Assembly: GCA_023426125.1 (NCBI GenBank)
Contig: JAFABI010000025.1
Coordinates: forward strand, 62,001-126,000
Length of the DNA: 64,000 nucleotides
Origin: Bacillota bacterium
Lineage (GTDB): Bacteria; Bacillota; Clostridia; Acetivibrionales; DTU013
Direction: 5' to 3'
A program made the translations under genes and the position numbers. This document shows, piece after piece, positions 26,219-34,691 of this stretch (positions are counted from its first letter, which is position 1; the number at the start of each line of letters is the position of its first letter). The notes below the pieces were generated by a model. It ran no database searches, was not told the origin of the DNA, and saw nothing but the letters and a program-made list of their open reading frames with translations.

Positions 26219-28024
26219 TTACTGTACCTTTTCTACGAACCGGTGCAGTATCGCGGAGACCTGCGCCCTTGTGGTGCTGTCCTGCGGGTTGAATCTGTTG
26301 TTGTTGTCGCCCTGGAAGATGCCGTTACTGTATAAGGTCTGGACAGCGCTTTTTGCCGAATCGCGGATCGCTGCTGCGTCGGTGAACGTCACATCCTGCT
26401 GTGCTACAGGGAATTGCTTGCCTGCATACTCTGCATAACGTACGACGATAACCGCCAGATCCTGCCTGGAAATGGCATTGTCCGGCGCAAACCTGTTATT
26501 GCCGACGCCGTTGACAATTCCGGTTTCCTTCGCCCACTCCACATAGGGGGTGTAGAATTTTCCCGCTGCGACATCTTCAAAGCTGCTTGCCGCATATTTG
26601 CCCGTGTCCACACCGTGCAGCCTGCCAAGCGCAGTGACCAGCATCCCCCGCGTCATGGACATATCCGGGCTGAAGGTGGTGGTTGTCGTTCCGTTGAACA
26701 GGCCGTTTTTCACGGCAAATTCCACATCGCCATAAAACCAATCCGACTTGTTTATGTCGGTAAACGGGTTAACCCATGCCGGGACGGTGGTGTCCTGCCC
26801 GAGAACATAGAGCGACAGATGCCCCGGAAGTGCAAAGCTGACGGTCTTGCTCCCTTCGTCATAGCTGCTTGTGAGCTTTTCAAGCGTTCCGTCGCTGGTG
26901 AGATGCCATACGGCCACGGGAACAGGGCCGGAATATGCCATGGTGGCAGTTATGACACCGTTAAAGGACGTAATGTTCTGTATACCGGAGAGGATGGAAA
27001 TGTCAACGACTTTGTCGCCGGTTTCCACCGTCGCTTGCTGCGCCGCGTTAAGGGAAGAGACGGCAACGGTTTTCACCGCGACGGAAACATTCGCATCCTG
27101 CGCTGCGGAGATAACGGATTGTAACGCCGCTGTGTCAAGCTTCACTGTTCCCTTCGGCAGCCCGACCTCAACGTCCAGCCCTCCTTTGGCGAGGGTATCC
27201 AGCGCCGTTTTGGGCAATACTGCCGCCGTCGCATCGGACACGCCGGACAGGTCAAAGGTGGCCTTGCCGTTTGATTTTCCGATGATCTCCGTGATCTTAT
27301 CATCCGGCAGGGCAAGGGTGACATCGCCGCCGGATTTCGTGTAGTTCACCGTCACACCACCGGTGCCGGGGATGGAGGGCGCGGACGTAGGTGTAGACGA
27401 ACCGCCGCCGTTGGGCGCAGGCGTGGGTGTGGAAGGGCTGGGGCTGCCGGTGGGCTCGGGTGTGGGTGTGCCTGAGCCGCCCGGAGTTTTGGCAGGAACA
27501 GTTATCTGGATATTGGCCGTATCAGCCTTATTGCCTGCCGCATCCGTGAGTGTGAGGACAAGGGTGACAGTGGCGGCGGAAGACGGCGGGATGACGGATC
27601 CGTTCGTTGAAATAACGCTCGTATTGCTTGAGCTTTTAATGTTCACGCCATATCCGGCGATTGCCGGCAAGGTCAGAGCCGTCGCGTCCTTCGCGGGAGC
27701 GGCTACGGTCACGCCGCGCGCCGCTTGCGACAGCGCTGCAAGGGAGTCTTCCGCCGGATTATCTCCTGCGGCATAGACAAAGGTATCTTTCAGGTAGACC
27801 GTGCCGCCGCCATTGTTTTGGAGGGCACCGCCCATCTCATAAATGTAATATCTGTTGGCTCCGTCGATGATAAGCGTATCGTCTACACTTACGTTAAGAT
27901 CAAGATCGCTTGTCAGCCGCCAGTCTTCGGTCAGCGTAAGTGTTTTGTCGGCAGCCAGGGCCGTCGTCGGAAGCATGGTGACGGCAAGGCACAGGATCAA
28001 GAGGACGGGAATTAATTTTTTCAT
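26219..28024 (-). CDS. S-layer homology (SLH) domain surface protein with a Pro/Ser linker
   Basis: 601 residues. The signal peptide ends in TTALA (cleavage near residue 24). The N-terminal half contains beta-rich segments and an Ig-like stretch (TVTLVLTLTDAAGNKADTAN). A linker rich in TPTPEPTGSPSPSTPTP follows, then a domain of unknown fold (about 220-410). Three C-terminal SLH repeats (about 420-601; FTDINKSDWFYGDVEFAVKN, FEDVAAGKFYTPYVEWAKET, FTDAAAIRDSAKSAVQTLYS) anchor the protein to pyruvylated wall polymer. The ATG overlaps the stop of the upstream SLH gene by 4 bases, with a GGAGGTG ribosome-binding site, so the two are translationally coupled. Confidence 0.9.
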   Translation of the reverse strand: MKKLIPVLLILCLAVTMLPTTALAADKTLTLTEDWRLTSDLDLNVSVDDTLIIDGANRYYIYEMGGALQNNGGGTVYLKDTFVYAAGDNPAEDSLAALSQAARGVTVAAPAKDATALTLPAIAGYGVNIKSSSNTSVISTNGSVIPPSSAATVTLVLTLTDAAGNKADTANIQITVPAKTPGGSGTPTPEPTGSPSPSTPTPAPNGGGSSTPTSAPSIPGTGGVTVNYTKSGGDVTLALPDDKITEIIGKSNGKATFDLSGVSDATAAVLPKTALDTLAKGGLDVEVGLPKGTVKLDTAALQSVISAAQDANVSVAVKTVAVSSLNAAQQATVETGDKVVDISILSGIQNITSFNGVITATMAYSGPVPVAVWHLTSDGTLEKLTSSYDEGSKTVSFALPGHLSLYVLGQDTTVPAWVNPFTDINKSDWFYGDVEFAVKNGLFNGTTTTTFSPDMSMTRGMLVTALGRLHGVDTGKYAASSFEDVAAGKFYTPYVEWAKETGIVNGVGNNRFAPDNAISRQDLAVIVVRYAEYAGKQFPVAQQDVTFTDAAAIRDSAKSAVQTLYSNGIFQGDNNNRFNPQDSTTRAQVSAILHRFVEKVQ

Positions 28025-29499
28025 TGGAGCACCTCCGTCACGGCGGTTTCGTAATCATACATTTTGGATTTGTCAATGCCCATCATCACACGGGCCAGGA
28101 GCACACCAAAGGAGGCGCGGTCTATTTCGACCTCCGGCATGACACGCCCGTCCGCCCCGCCTCGCACCACACCGGCGGAAACCAGATACGCCAATCCCGT
28201 TTTGTATGCCTCGCCGATGTCCGCACTGTCGGTAAAACGATCAAGCACGGAAAGGCTGACATTCTCCGCAGCATATCCCTTGTACATTTCAAAAATGGCG
28301 AGAGCTGCTTCCTGGCGTGTGACTCGCCTGTCAGGTTGGAAATATGTACCGTCGACATAGGCCATATAGCCTTCCTTAATCACGTGGGTTATTCCGTTGA
28401 AGGCCCATCCCGGTATGTTTTCGTCACTTGGCTCTATTCCCGCTGCCGGATCGTTTGCATCTATGCCTTTAATTCTGCAAATTAGTGCTGCCAACTCCGC
28501 ACGCGTCAACTGGCCGGTTAGATTGAAGATCCCCTCGCCAGTTCCATTTACAATACCGTTGTTGAACAGGTACATCACCGCATCATAGGACCAACTCCCC
28601 GGGTTTACATCAGAGAAGATACCTGTCTTGTCGCCCATATCATGACTTACCAGCCATTCCCTGTCCTCGGCCACGATCTTCACGGCTGCGTCAAGGATCG
28701 ATACGGGGGCTTCAGGGTCTTGGTCTCTGCCATATACGGAACTATATACGGTCCAGGCTACAGTTCTGTTGCTGTCCGGCGGCAAACCGGCGAGCCGGCT
28801 GCACCAGAAATTCCAGATTGCTTCTTTGCCGGTAAATTCGTCATAATTGTCTTCTACATAGTAGAAGCGGATCGACACATCCTCGATATTCTGTGACGGG
28901 TCGACATCCCGTGGCACACAGCTGCGTGCAAAAAGATACATGAGTTCGTCATAGCCGAACTCGCCGGGCTTGATGGTATTAAGCGCAGCACCGCCGCTGG
29001 CGCCGATCTTCCCAAGTACGCGGTAAAATATTACGGCCAGCTCGGCATTTATAACCGTGTCGTCCGGTGCGAATATCTCGCTGCTTTTGCCGGAGACAAT
29101 ACCCAGGCTGCGGAGAGTGATGACGGCAGAGTCGTCGCAATCGCTGAATGGCCCGGCCGAAAGATCTTCCGTCAATCCGTACAGGCCGTAAACAACCTTC
29201 GCCAGTTGCAATCTTGTTAGGTATGTAGCGTCACCTAAATGTTCAATGATTACGCCGTCTGCCGGATAGCTAAATTTGCTTATCAGCAGGGCTTTCACGG
29301 CATCAACGGTGACCAGGGCATCGTCAGCGGTAAAGGTACCGTCATCGTAGATGTCGTTAAGCCTGTTTACGGCATCGATCGCCCATGGTTGGTCCTGGGG
29401 GTGGTTGTCTGCAAAAACGTTCATGGGCAGCAAGGAGAGCGCAAGCACCAATGACAGCAGCAGTGAGAAGCATTTTTTCGTTCGCTTTTTGCTTTTCAT
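28021..29499 (-). CDS. SLH-repeat surface protein
   Basis: 492 residues. The signal peptide has a KKRTKK basic start and a hydrophobic core, with cleavage near VFA. SLH-like modules are spread along most of the protein rather than only at the end (WAIDAVNRLNDIYDDGTF, FSDVNPGSWSYDAVMYLFNN, WAFNGITHVIKEGYMAYVDG, FTDSADIGEAYKTGLAYLVS). It may bind the wall through several modules and have no separate effector domain. Its stop overlaps the next SLH gene. The RBS on the minus strand is AAGGAAAGGAAATG-like, just before the ATG. A promoter is visible at 29543-29571. Confidence 0.88.
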   Translation of the reverse strand: MKSKKRTKKCFSLLLSLVLALSLLPMNVFADNHPQDQPWAIDAVNRLNDIYDDGTFTADDALVTVDAVKALLISKFSYPADGVIIEHLGDATYLTRLQLAKVVYGLYGLTEDLSAGPFSDCDDSAVITLRSLGIVSGKSSEIFAPDDTVINAELAVIFYRVLGKIGASGGAALNTIKPGEFGYDELMYLFARSCVPRDVDPSQNIEDVSIRFYYVEDNYDEFTGKEAIWNFWCSRLAGLPPDSNRTVAWTVYSSVYGRDQDPEAPVSILDAAVKIVAEDREWLVSHDMGDKTGIFSDVNPGSWSYDAVMYLFNNGIVNGTGEGIFNLTGQLTRAELAALICRIKGIDANDPAAGIEPSDENIPGWAFNGITHVIKEGYMAYVDGTYFQPDRRVTRQEAALAIFEMYKGYAAENVSLSVLDRFTDSADIGEAYKTGLAYLVSAGVVRGGADGRVMPEVEIDRASFGVLLARVMMGIDKSKMYDYETAVTEVLQ

Positions 29500-29542
29500 A
29501 GATCATTTCCTTTCCTTAAAAATATTTAATATATTCATTTTA

Positions 29543-29571
29543 TCCATACAGGCGGAAGATTTGGTGTGCAA
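29543..29571 (-). promoter_or_regulatory. Promoter of the SLH gene pair
   Basis: Read on the minus strand: TTGCAC (29571-29566), a 17-base spacer, then TATGGA (29548-29543), about 45 bases before the ATG at 29499. Confidence 0.5.
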
Positions 29572-29749
29572 TTTGCATCCTCTCAAAATTTTTATTCTTT
29601 TGCATATTTGATACTTTTATTTCCGGCATAAAAATGGTAGACTCAGTATAGAATCAAATCTTTCCGGACCACTCCGGAATATTTGGCGCTATGAGGAATT
29701 TGCAAAATGCAGCAGGAAAAAATGCTATACGAAGATAAAGGATCGTTTC

Positions 29750-30184
29750 ATGCAGAAAAAGAAAACTACCATCACAAACAAGCTGCTTGGCCAGCTTAAA
29801 AACGAGCAAAGCATCAATCGGTTTTTAAAGGAAAATGAACCGGATTTTGTTTCTCAAGACATTGTTTCCTTTTTCGAAGAGCGGATGATGAAATATAAAT
29901 TGGATAAGAGCGAGATTATCCTTCGCGCCGATATTGACCGAAGCTATGGGTATCAAATTTTAAGAGGGGCGAGATATGCCAGCAGGGACAATTATTTGAG
30001 GATTGCTATCGGAATGGGATTGGATTTGACAGATACACAGCTTCTTCTAAACATCACGCAAACAAGTCCCCTGTATGTCAGAGTAAAAAGAGATGCGGCA
30101 ATCATCTATTGCATTGAAAAGCACTACACTCTGAGTGCTGCCCAGGAGCTCCTTTATCATCTGAAATTGAAAATACTGGAGTAA
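29750..30184 (+). CDS. Small helix-turn-helix-like regulator, divergent from the SLH genes
   Basis: 144 residues, basic at both ends and without membrane segments. The middle (VSFFEERMMKYKLDKSEIIL, RADIDRSYGYQILRGARYAS, RDNYLRIAIGMGLDLTDTQL) has the layout of a Cro/C1-type helix-turn-helix, with a start helix, turn and recognition helix near 58-78. AAAGGA lies about 7 bases before the ATG. Its position, divergent from the SLH operon and downstream of the kinase pair, suggests it regulates surface genes or is a kinase substrate. Both ideas are inference. Confidence 0.6.
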   Translation: MQKKKTTITNKLLGQLKNEQSINRFLKENEPDFVSQDIVSFFEERMMKYKLDKSEIILRADIDRSYGYQILRGARYASRDNYLRIAIGMGLDLTDTQLLLNITQTSPLYVRVKRDAAIIYCIEKHYTLSAAQELLYHLKLKILE

Positions 30185-30204
30185 AAGATCGTTGAAAATT
30201 TTTT

Positions 30205-30218
30205 CGAACAAGTGTTTG
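30205..30218 (+). promoter_or_regulatory. LexA (SOS) box at the uvrA promoter
   Basis: CGAACAAGTGTTTG matches the Gram-positive LexA/DinR consensus CGAACRNRYGTTCG at all but one base. It overlaps the -35 element of the uvrA promoter. Confidence 0.8.
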
Positions 30219-30244
30219 CATTTTCCGGACAACTTGGGTATAAT
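30216..30244 (+). promoter_or_regulatory. uvrA promoter
   Basis: TTGCAT (30216-30221), a 17-base spacer, then TATAAT (30239-30244). A small hairpin, GACTCC(TGCAG)GGAGTC at 30252-30268, lies in the leader. Confidence 0.75.
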
Positions 30245-30299
30245 AGTGAATGACTCCTGCAGGGAGTCGTAAATTCAAAAAGGGACAGGATGGGTTGTC

Positions 30300-33137
30300 A
30301 TGAGTGTAAACACTATATTTATCAAGGGTGCCAGGGAGCATAACCTGAAAAATATCGATATAGAGATCCCAAGGGACAAATTTGTAGTTATTACAGGCTT
30401 GAGCGGTTCGGGCAAGTCTTCGCTGGCATTTGATACGATCTATGCCGAAGGTCAGAGGCGTTATGTCGAGTCCCTCTCGGCCTATGCAAGACAGTTTCTC
30501 GGGCAAATGGAAAAGCCCGAGGTGGATTACATAAACGGGCTTTCGCCTGCCATTTCCATCGATCAGAAGACCACAAGCCGAAACCCGCGGTCTACCGTCG
30601 GGACGGTAACGGAGATCTATGACTATTTCAGACTGCTGTATGCCAGGATAGGGATCCCCCACTGCCACATCTGCGGAAAAGAAATAGCGCAGCAGACCGT
30701 CGACCAGATGGTGGACAACATCATGGGCCTGGAGGAGGGTGCCAGGATCCAGCTGCTGGCACCTGTTGTCCGCGGCCGGAAGGGCGAATACCACAAGCTC
30801 ATCGAGGATGCAAGAAAGAACGGCTATGTCAGGATCCGGATCGACGGCGAAGTAATGGATATCAATGATACCATAAACCTGGACAAAAACAGGAAGCACA
30901 CCATTGAGATTGTTGTGGACAGGCTTGTTGTCCGGCCGGACATCCATAAAAGGCTGGCCGATTCCATTGAGACCGTGCTTCATTTGAGCGGCGGCATCCT
31001 TGTGGTTGACGTGGTGGGGGACAAAGAGCTGCTGTTCAGCCAGAATTTTGCCTGCAGCGACTGCGGCGTCAGTATTGAAGAGTTGACGCCAAGGATGTTT
31101 TCCTTCAACAACCCCTTTGGGGCCTGCCCCACCTGCAGCGGTCTGGGGACGCTGCTGAAGATGGATCCGGACCTGATCATACCCGACCGGTCCAAAAGTC
31201 TGGCTGACGGTGCCATAAAGGTGGGCGGCTGGAATGTGGAAAATGAAGACGGTTATGCAAGAATGTATATCAATGCGCTGGCAAAGCATTACAAATTCAG
31301 ACTCAATACTCCGGTGGAGAAGCTCCCGCCCCATGTACTGGATATCATTCTATACGGTACCAAAGGCGAAAAGCTGAAAGTGGACTATGAAAAGGAGTAT
31401 GGCAGCGGCTCATTCACTTCAGCCTTTGAAGGCGTCATCAGCAGTATGGAAAGGCGATATAAGGAAACCCAGTCGGAAGGAATGAAGCAGTATTACGAAG
31501 AGTTTATGAGCACCAACCCGTGTCCCGAGTGCAAGGGGGCGCGTCTCAAAAAGGAAAGCCTGGCGGTGACCATCGGCGACTGCAGCATTAACAAGCTTTC
31601 CTCAATGCCGGTCCTGGACGTAAGAGACTTTTTCAATGAACTGAAGCTTACCGAGCGTGAGAAATTGATCGCCAATCAGATTCTCAAGGAAATCCATGCA
31701 AGAATTGGCTTCCTTGTGGATGTAGGACTGGATTATCTCACACTGTCCAGGTCAGCCGGCACCCTTTCCGGCGGTGAAGCCCAGAGGATCAGGCTTGCTA
31801 CACAGATAGGCTCCGGTCTGATGGGCGTGCTTTATATCCTGGACGAGCCCAGCATTGGGCTCCACCAGAGGGATAACGACAGGCTGCTGAAGACTCTCGG
31901 GCGTTTGAGGCAACTCGGAAATACCCTGATTGTAGTGGAACATGACGAAGACACCATGTTTGCCGCAGATCATATTATCGATATGGGACCGGGTCCCGGA
32001 ATTCACGGTGGCTATGTTGTTGCCGAGGGTACGGTGGAGGATATCATGAAATGTGAGGAATCCCTTACAGGCCAGTATCTCAGCGGTCGGAAAAGCATAG
32101 CGGTGCCTGCCGTCCGGAGGAAGCCCAACGGAAAATGGGTAGAGATCATCGGAGCCAGAGAAAACAACCTGAAGAATATCTCAGTGAAAATACCGCTGGG
32201 TGTCCTTACTGCGGTGACCGGTGTTTCGGGCTCAGGAAAGAGCTCTCTGATCAATGAAATACTGTATAAAAAGCTTGCCGCCGACTTAAACAAGGCCAGG
32301 TCGCGGGCAGGCAACCATGACTGCATTAAAGGGGTCGAATATCTGGACAAGGTCATTGACATCGACCAGTCGCCCATCGGAAGGACGCCCAGGTCCAACC
32401 CGGCAACCTATACCGGCGTATTTGACCTTATCCGGGAAGTGTTTGCGGAAACGACGGAGGCAAAAATGCGGGGCTTTAAATCCGGCCGTTTCAGCTTTAA
32501 TGTCAAAGGCGGAAGATGCGAAGCCTGCAGTGGCGACGGGATCATTAAAATAGAAATGCACTTCCTGCCGGATGTTTATGTGCCCTGTGAGGTATGCAAG
32601 GGAAAGCGCTACAACAGAGAGACGCTGGAGGTACGGTACAAAGGTAAGAACATCGCCGATATCCTTGATATGACCGTAGAGGATGCCCTTGAATTTTTCA
32701 AAAACATCCCGCGCATTGTAAGAAAATTTGAGACCCTTTTTGACGTGGGTCTGGGATATGTCAAGGTAGGTCAACCGTCAACCACCCTGTCCGGCGGTGA
32801 AGCCCAAAGAATAAAGCTGGCCACGGAACTGTCAAAGCGTGCCACCGGAAAGACGATGTATATCCTGGATGAACCGACCACGGGGCTGCATATGGCCGAT
32901 GTACACAGGCTGGTAGATATCCTGCAGCGGCTGGTGGATGCAGGCAACAGTGTAGTGGTGATTGAGCATAATCTGGATGTGATAAAAACCTCGGATCATA
33001 TTATCGATCTTGGACCGGAAGGCGGAGGAAAAGGCGGCTACGTGGTGGCAAGCGGGACCCCGGAAGCCGTTGCGGAGGTAGAGGCTTCCTATACGGGCCG
33101 GTTTATGAAAAAAGCGTTAAACCAGGCAGACAGGTAA
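30300..33137 (+). CDS. uvrA: Excinuclease ABC subunit A
   Basis: 945 residues, normal for UvrA. Two ABC ATPase modules: Walker A GLSGSGKSS near residue 31 and GVSGSGKSS near 640, with signatures TLSGGEAQRIRLA and TLSGGEAQRIKLA. Zinc-binding Cys pairs are present (CHICGK; CSDCG/CPTCSG; CEACSGDG/CEVCKGKR). UvrA scans DNA for bulky lesions and loads UvrB in nucleotide excision repair. No uvrB or uvrC is adjacent. The promoter carries a LexA box, so expression should rise after DNA damage. The frame starts at ATG 30300 after the AGGATG-rich leader. Confidence 0.98.
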   Translation: MSVNTIFIKGAREHNLKNIDIEIPRDKFVVITGLSGSGKSSLAFDTIYAEGQRRYVESLSAYARQFLGQMEKPEVDYINGLSPAISIDQKTTSRNPRSTVGTVTEIYDYFRLLYARIGIPHCHICGKEIAQQTVDQMVDNIMGLEEGARIQLLAPVVRGRKGEYHKLIEDARKNGYVRIRIDGEVMDINDTINLDKNRKHTIEIVVDRLVVRPDIHKRLADSIETVLHLSGGILVVDVVGDKELLFSQNFACSDCGVSIEELTPRMFSFNNPFGACPTCSGLGTLLKMDPDLIIPDRSKSLADGAIKVGGWNVENEDGYARMYINALAKHYKFRLNTPVEKLPPHVLDIILYGTKGEKLKVDYEKEYGSGSFTSAFEGVISSMERRYKETQSEGMKQYYEEFMSTNPCPECKGARLKKESLAVTIGDCSINKLSSMPVLDVRDFFNELKLTEREKLIANQILKEIHARIGFLVDVGLDYLTLSRSAGTLSGGEAQRIRLATQIGSGLMGVLYILDEPSIGLHQRDNDRLLKTLGRLRQLGNTLIVVEHDEDTMFAADHIIDMGPGPGIHGGYVVAEGTVEDIMKCEESLTGQYLSGRKSIAVPAVRRKPNGKWVEIIGARENNLKNISVKIPLGVLTAVTGVSGSGKSSLINEILYKKLAADLNKARSRAGNHDCIKGVEYLDKVIDIDQSPIGRTPRSNPATYTGVFDLIREVFAETTEAKMRGFKSGRFSFNVKGGRCEACSGDGIIKIEMHFLPDVYVPCEVCKGKRYNRETLEVRYKGKNIADILDMTVEDALEFFKNIPRIVRKFETLFDVGLGYVKVGQPSTTLSGGEAQRIKLATELSKRATGKTMYILDEPTTGLHMADVHRLVDILQRLVDAGNSVVVIEHNLDVIKTSDHIIDLGPEGGGKGGYVVASGTPEAVAEVEASYTGRFMKKALNQADR

Positions 33138-33217
33138 GCACGGATGAAAATGGGGAAAGAGGAAAGCGGGATGTTCCCGGGGCGTTTTGCCAGGGGGCAC
33201 CCATGAAGCAAAACTGC

Positions 33218-33256
33218 ACGAAATCCAGCAGGGTCTAATGCCCCACTGGATTTCGT
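33218..33256 (+). terminator. Strong hairpin downstream of uvrA
   Basis: ACGAAATCCAG (33218-33228) and CTGGATTTCGT (33246-33256) are perfectly complementary, with an additional GGG/CCC pairing in the loop. No T-run follows on the plus strand. It may end either uvrA or the minus-strand small gene at 33303-33425. Confidence 0.5.
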
Positions 33257-33302
33257 CTGACGCCAATCCATGTACATTTACGTGGAGGGGAAAAGCTCTC
33301 CG

Positions 33303-33425
33303 TTATTTCGGGTCACAAACCCCAAAAGGACTTACAAACAGGAGCAGGAAAACAAGTATGAAGAACAATATTGCGCAGTCACCGTTAAAAACGCCCCCGA
33401 GGAATCCTCCTCTTCCATCTGACAT
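33303..33425 (-). CDS. Small hydrophobic protein (40 residues), sporulation-type
   Basis: AAGGAGGTGTCGATA stands directly before the ATG on the minus strand, a near-perfect ribosome-binding site. The peptide starts with a Gly-rich head (SDGRGGFLGGVFNGD), continues with one membrane helix (CAILFFILVFLLLFV) and ends in GVCDPK. Gly-rich head plus single helix resembles the tiny spore-membrane proteins (YjcZ-like) of Bacilli and Clostridia. I infer a similar role and cannot prove it. It lies antisense in the gap between uvrA and the DUF47 gene. The hairpin at 33218-33256 lies just beyond its stop. Confidence 0.65.
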   Translation of the reverse strand: MSDGRGGFLGGVFNGDCAILFFILVFLLLFVSPFGVCDPK

Positions 33426-33745
33426 TATCGACACCTCCTTATTCCAATTCGATCACTTATTGCCTTGTCGCTACTATAATAATATTCCTGTATACGATAA
33501 TCGGTTACAAAAATAACATTATAAATTTTATGTAGATAGGGTGCGAATTGTTAAGAGAATTTTTAAATTTATGTTAAGTCGTATTGTATTACACTTTACA
33601 GTAGTATATAATTTTTTAGGCAATACCTTATGGAATGATTGCCGCAGCGACAGGAAATCATAAGTTTTATCGGAGACGGAAATCCCGGGGATTGGAAGCG
33701 GATTTCCCCATGGAAGAAAAATTTAGCTGGAAAAGAGGAACCGGA

Positions 33746-34369
33746 ATGTTTAGAGTCACTGCCAAAGAAGGGGTTTTTTTCGATTTGTTCGTGGTTACTG
33801 CCGAGGATACCTGCAAGGCGGCAAGACAGCTGGAAGAGCTGATGATCAATTATATCAATGTAGATGAAAAAATAGGGAAGCTGGAGGAAATCGAACACCG
33901 CTGCGACGGACATGTCCATAAAATGCTGGAACACCTTAACCGCTCCTTTATTACACCCATCGACAGGGAAGATATTTTTGAAATCGCCAAGGAACTTGAT
34001 AATATAACGGATGCAATTGAATCAACCGCTCACCGGTTCAGGATGTTCAATGTAAAAAGCATCAAAGAAGACGCCATTTCCCTGGTAAAGCTGATAACCC
34101 AGTGTACGGATGAGCTTTCAGGGGTTATGTCGGAGCTTAAAAAGCTGAAAAACAGCAAGACTTTAAAAGAAAAGATCATCGAAGTAAACAGGATAGAGAA
34201 TGTTGGCGACGACATTTTCCGTTGTGCGATGCAAAAGCTGTTTGTCTGCGAGCACGATCCTCTCGAGGTCATCAAGTGGAAGGAAATATACGAATACCTG
34301 GAAAACACCCTGGACGCATGTGAGGATGTGGCCAATATCGTTGAGGGCGTTGCCATGAAAAATGCCTGA
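33746..34369 (+). CDS. DUF47/PhoU-like phosphate transport accessory protein
   Basis: 207 residues, the usual size for DUF47. It begins FRVTAKEGVFFDLFVVTAED and is all-helical, with the conserved EHRCDGHVHKMLEHLNRSFI and PIDREDIFEIAKELDNITDA segments that place metal-binding Asp/Glu residues as in PhoU. These proteins normally act with a Pit-type phosphate permease encoded next door, but no permease gene is here. Start 33746 is chosen because AGAGGA lies about 7 bases upstream and the protein then has family length. Longer frames from 33635 or 33710 lack ribosome-binding sites. Confidence 0.88.
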   Translation: MFRVTAKEGVFFDLFVVTAEDTCKAARQLEELMINYINVDEKIGKLEEIEHRCDGHVHKMLEHLNRSFITPIDREDIFEIAKELDNITDAIESTAHRFRMFNVKSIKEDAISLVKLITQCTDELSGVMSELKKLKNSKTLKEKIIEVNRIENVGDDIFRCAMQKLFVCEHDPLEVIKWKEIYEYLENTLDACEDVANIVEGVAMKNA

Positions 34370-34691
34370 TGCCGCAAGACTTGCCAAGGGAAAACAAATA
34401 TGCAAAATACCTGTTGATTGGCCGTAAGTGCTCGATATGGCGACCATGATACAGGTATTGCTATTTATTCGGGGTTAAATTCTTCTGTTCACTTTGCACA
34501 GGTTTAGACGGTTGTAATGCAAATAGACCTGTTGTATAATTATATGCTATACTTTAATTAATATAAATTTCGCTTAAAGTTGGTAGTAATTGGATATGAG
34601 TTGGTATATTATATAGGATATAGGCCAGATAGGAAAAGGACTCTATAACGAAAGCGCTTTATTCACAGCAATGGATGGGAGTTGATGACGG
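34370..34691 (+). promoter_or_regulatory. Terminator-like hairpin and clpE promoter region
   Basis: AATACCTGT (34406-34414) and ACAGGTATT (34451-34459) form a 9-bp stem after the DUF47 gene. A near-consensus promoter follows: TTGTAA (34512-34517), a 17-base spacer, TATAAT (34535-34540), leaving a leader of about 145 bases before the clp gene. I found no recognisable CtsR heat-shock operator. Confidence 0.6.

Noticed and set aside
26414..27124. 236-codon plus-strand frame
   Set aside because: Lies entirely antisense to the SLH gene at 26219-28024 and shows no domain or start signal.
30102..31334. 410-codon minus-strand frame opposite uvrA
   Set aside because: Codon-shadow of a highly conserved gene. 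It contains no recognisable domain. The same applies to the long antisense frames at 45028-46260, 47502-48461, 52739-53584 and 54899-56071.
34370..34691. CtsR heat-shock operator before clpE
   Set aside because: No GGTCAAA-type direct repeat is present in the leader.
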